33,001 nt of DNA from Demequina sp. (GTDB lineage: Bacteria > Actinomycetota > Actinomycetes > Actinomycetales > Demequinaceae). The notes beneath the pieces are model-generated. The model saw only the letters and a list, made by a program, of their open reading frames with translations, was not told the origin of the DNA and did not search any database. The first letter of the stretch is position 1, and each line of letters starts with the position of its first letter. Both the position numbers and the translations under genes were made by a program. The stretch lies in assembly GCF_016278775.1 (NCBI RefSeq), contig NZ_JADQBF010000088.1, positions 1-33,001 on the forward strand, in the 5' to 3' direction. This document shows, one piece after another, positions 32,952 through 33,001 of this stretch.

Positions 32952-33001
32952 TTACACCGCACCGTCGAGGGGGCTCCACACGAGCACGAGTGCCGCAATG
33001 A
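32952..33001 (-). pseudogene. Upstream fragment of the kinase frame ending in TAA
   Basis: In the same frame as the kinase, the minus strand reads IAALVLVWSPLDGAV and then TAA. A hydrophobic stretch followed by VW and a short polar linker is what precedes the next helix in PspC-containing kinases. After the stop the frame continues SDPRRPDVVSLFSRDAW into the kinase. It may alternatively be the end of a separate membrane-protein gene. Confidence 0.45.

Overview
The window is GC-rich chromosomal DNA from a Gram-positive actinobacterium. The evidence is strong G/C third-position bias in every gene, ROK-family regulators, a lipoprotein transporter, DUF3017 and PerM-type membrane proteins, and several TANNNT -10 boxes placed 6 to 9 nt before a start codon, as in leaderless actinobacterial transcripts. 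The order pcrA/uvrD1 - sucC - sucD - perM - purN - purH matches, as I recall it, the Mycobacterium tuberculosis block around Rv0949-Rv0957, with extra genes inserted. The catabolic genes suggest a Micrococcales-type saprophyte (Cellulomonas/Demequina-like), but the genus is inference. I see no tRNA, rRNA, insertion sequence, prophage or CRISPR array. No gene-free gap exceeds 300 bases.

Region 1 (1-3.9 kb): a GNAT acetyltransferase and purU are divergent. A secreted CAP-domain protein with five C-terminal repeats of about 88 residues follows. A short copy of the 3' end of that gene survives beside nagA as an 18-codon ORF.

Region 2 (3.9-12.4 kb): one tightly packed minus-strand operon for amino-sugar use. 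In transcription order it holds a ROK repressor, a sugar-binding lipoprotein, two permeases, a cytoplasmic NagZ-like family 3 glycosidase, a ROK kinase, nagB and nagA. Import delivers GlcNAc-containing oligosaccharides, the glycosidase releases GlcNAc, the kinase makes GlcNAc-6-P, NagA deacetylates it and NagB deaminates it to fructose-6-P. No transport ATPase is present, so a shared MsiK/MsmX-type ATPase elsewhere is likely. A 27-bp palindrome touching the repressor start codon is the best operator candidate.

Region 3 (12.5-22 kb): central metabolism. It holds icd-mdh, an aquaporin, purN-purH-DUF3017, a small membrane protein, perM and sucC-sucD.

Region 4 (22-33 kb): a LuxR-type two-component system faces an MMPL/RND transporter across a shared control region. 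Then come L-lactate dehydrogenase, the PcrA helicase, a membrane diguanylate cyclase, and a second LuxR-type two-component system. The kinase of that second system is interrupted by an in-frame stop at the right edge.

I found no clear new defence or mobile system. The most unusual items are the CAP-gene remnant, whose differences from the parent gene are all synonymous; the shortened NagA; the interrupted kinase; the paired regulatory repeats upstream of the MMPL gene; and the nag operator palindrome.
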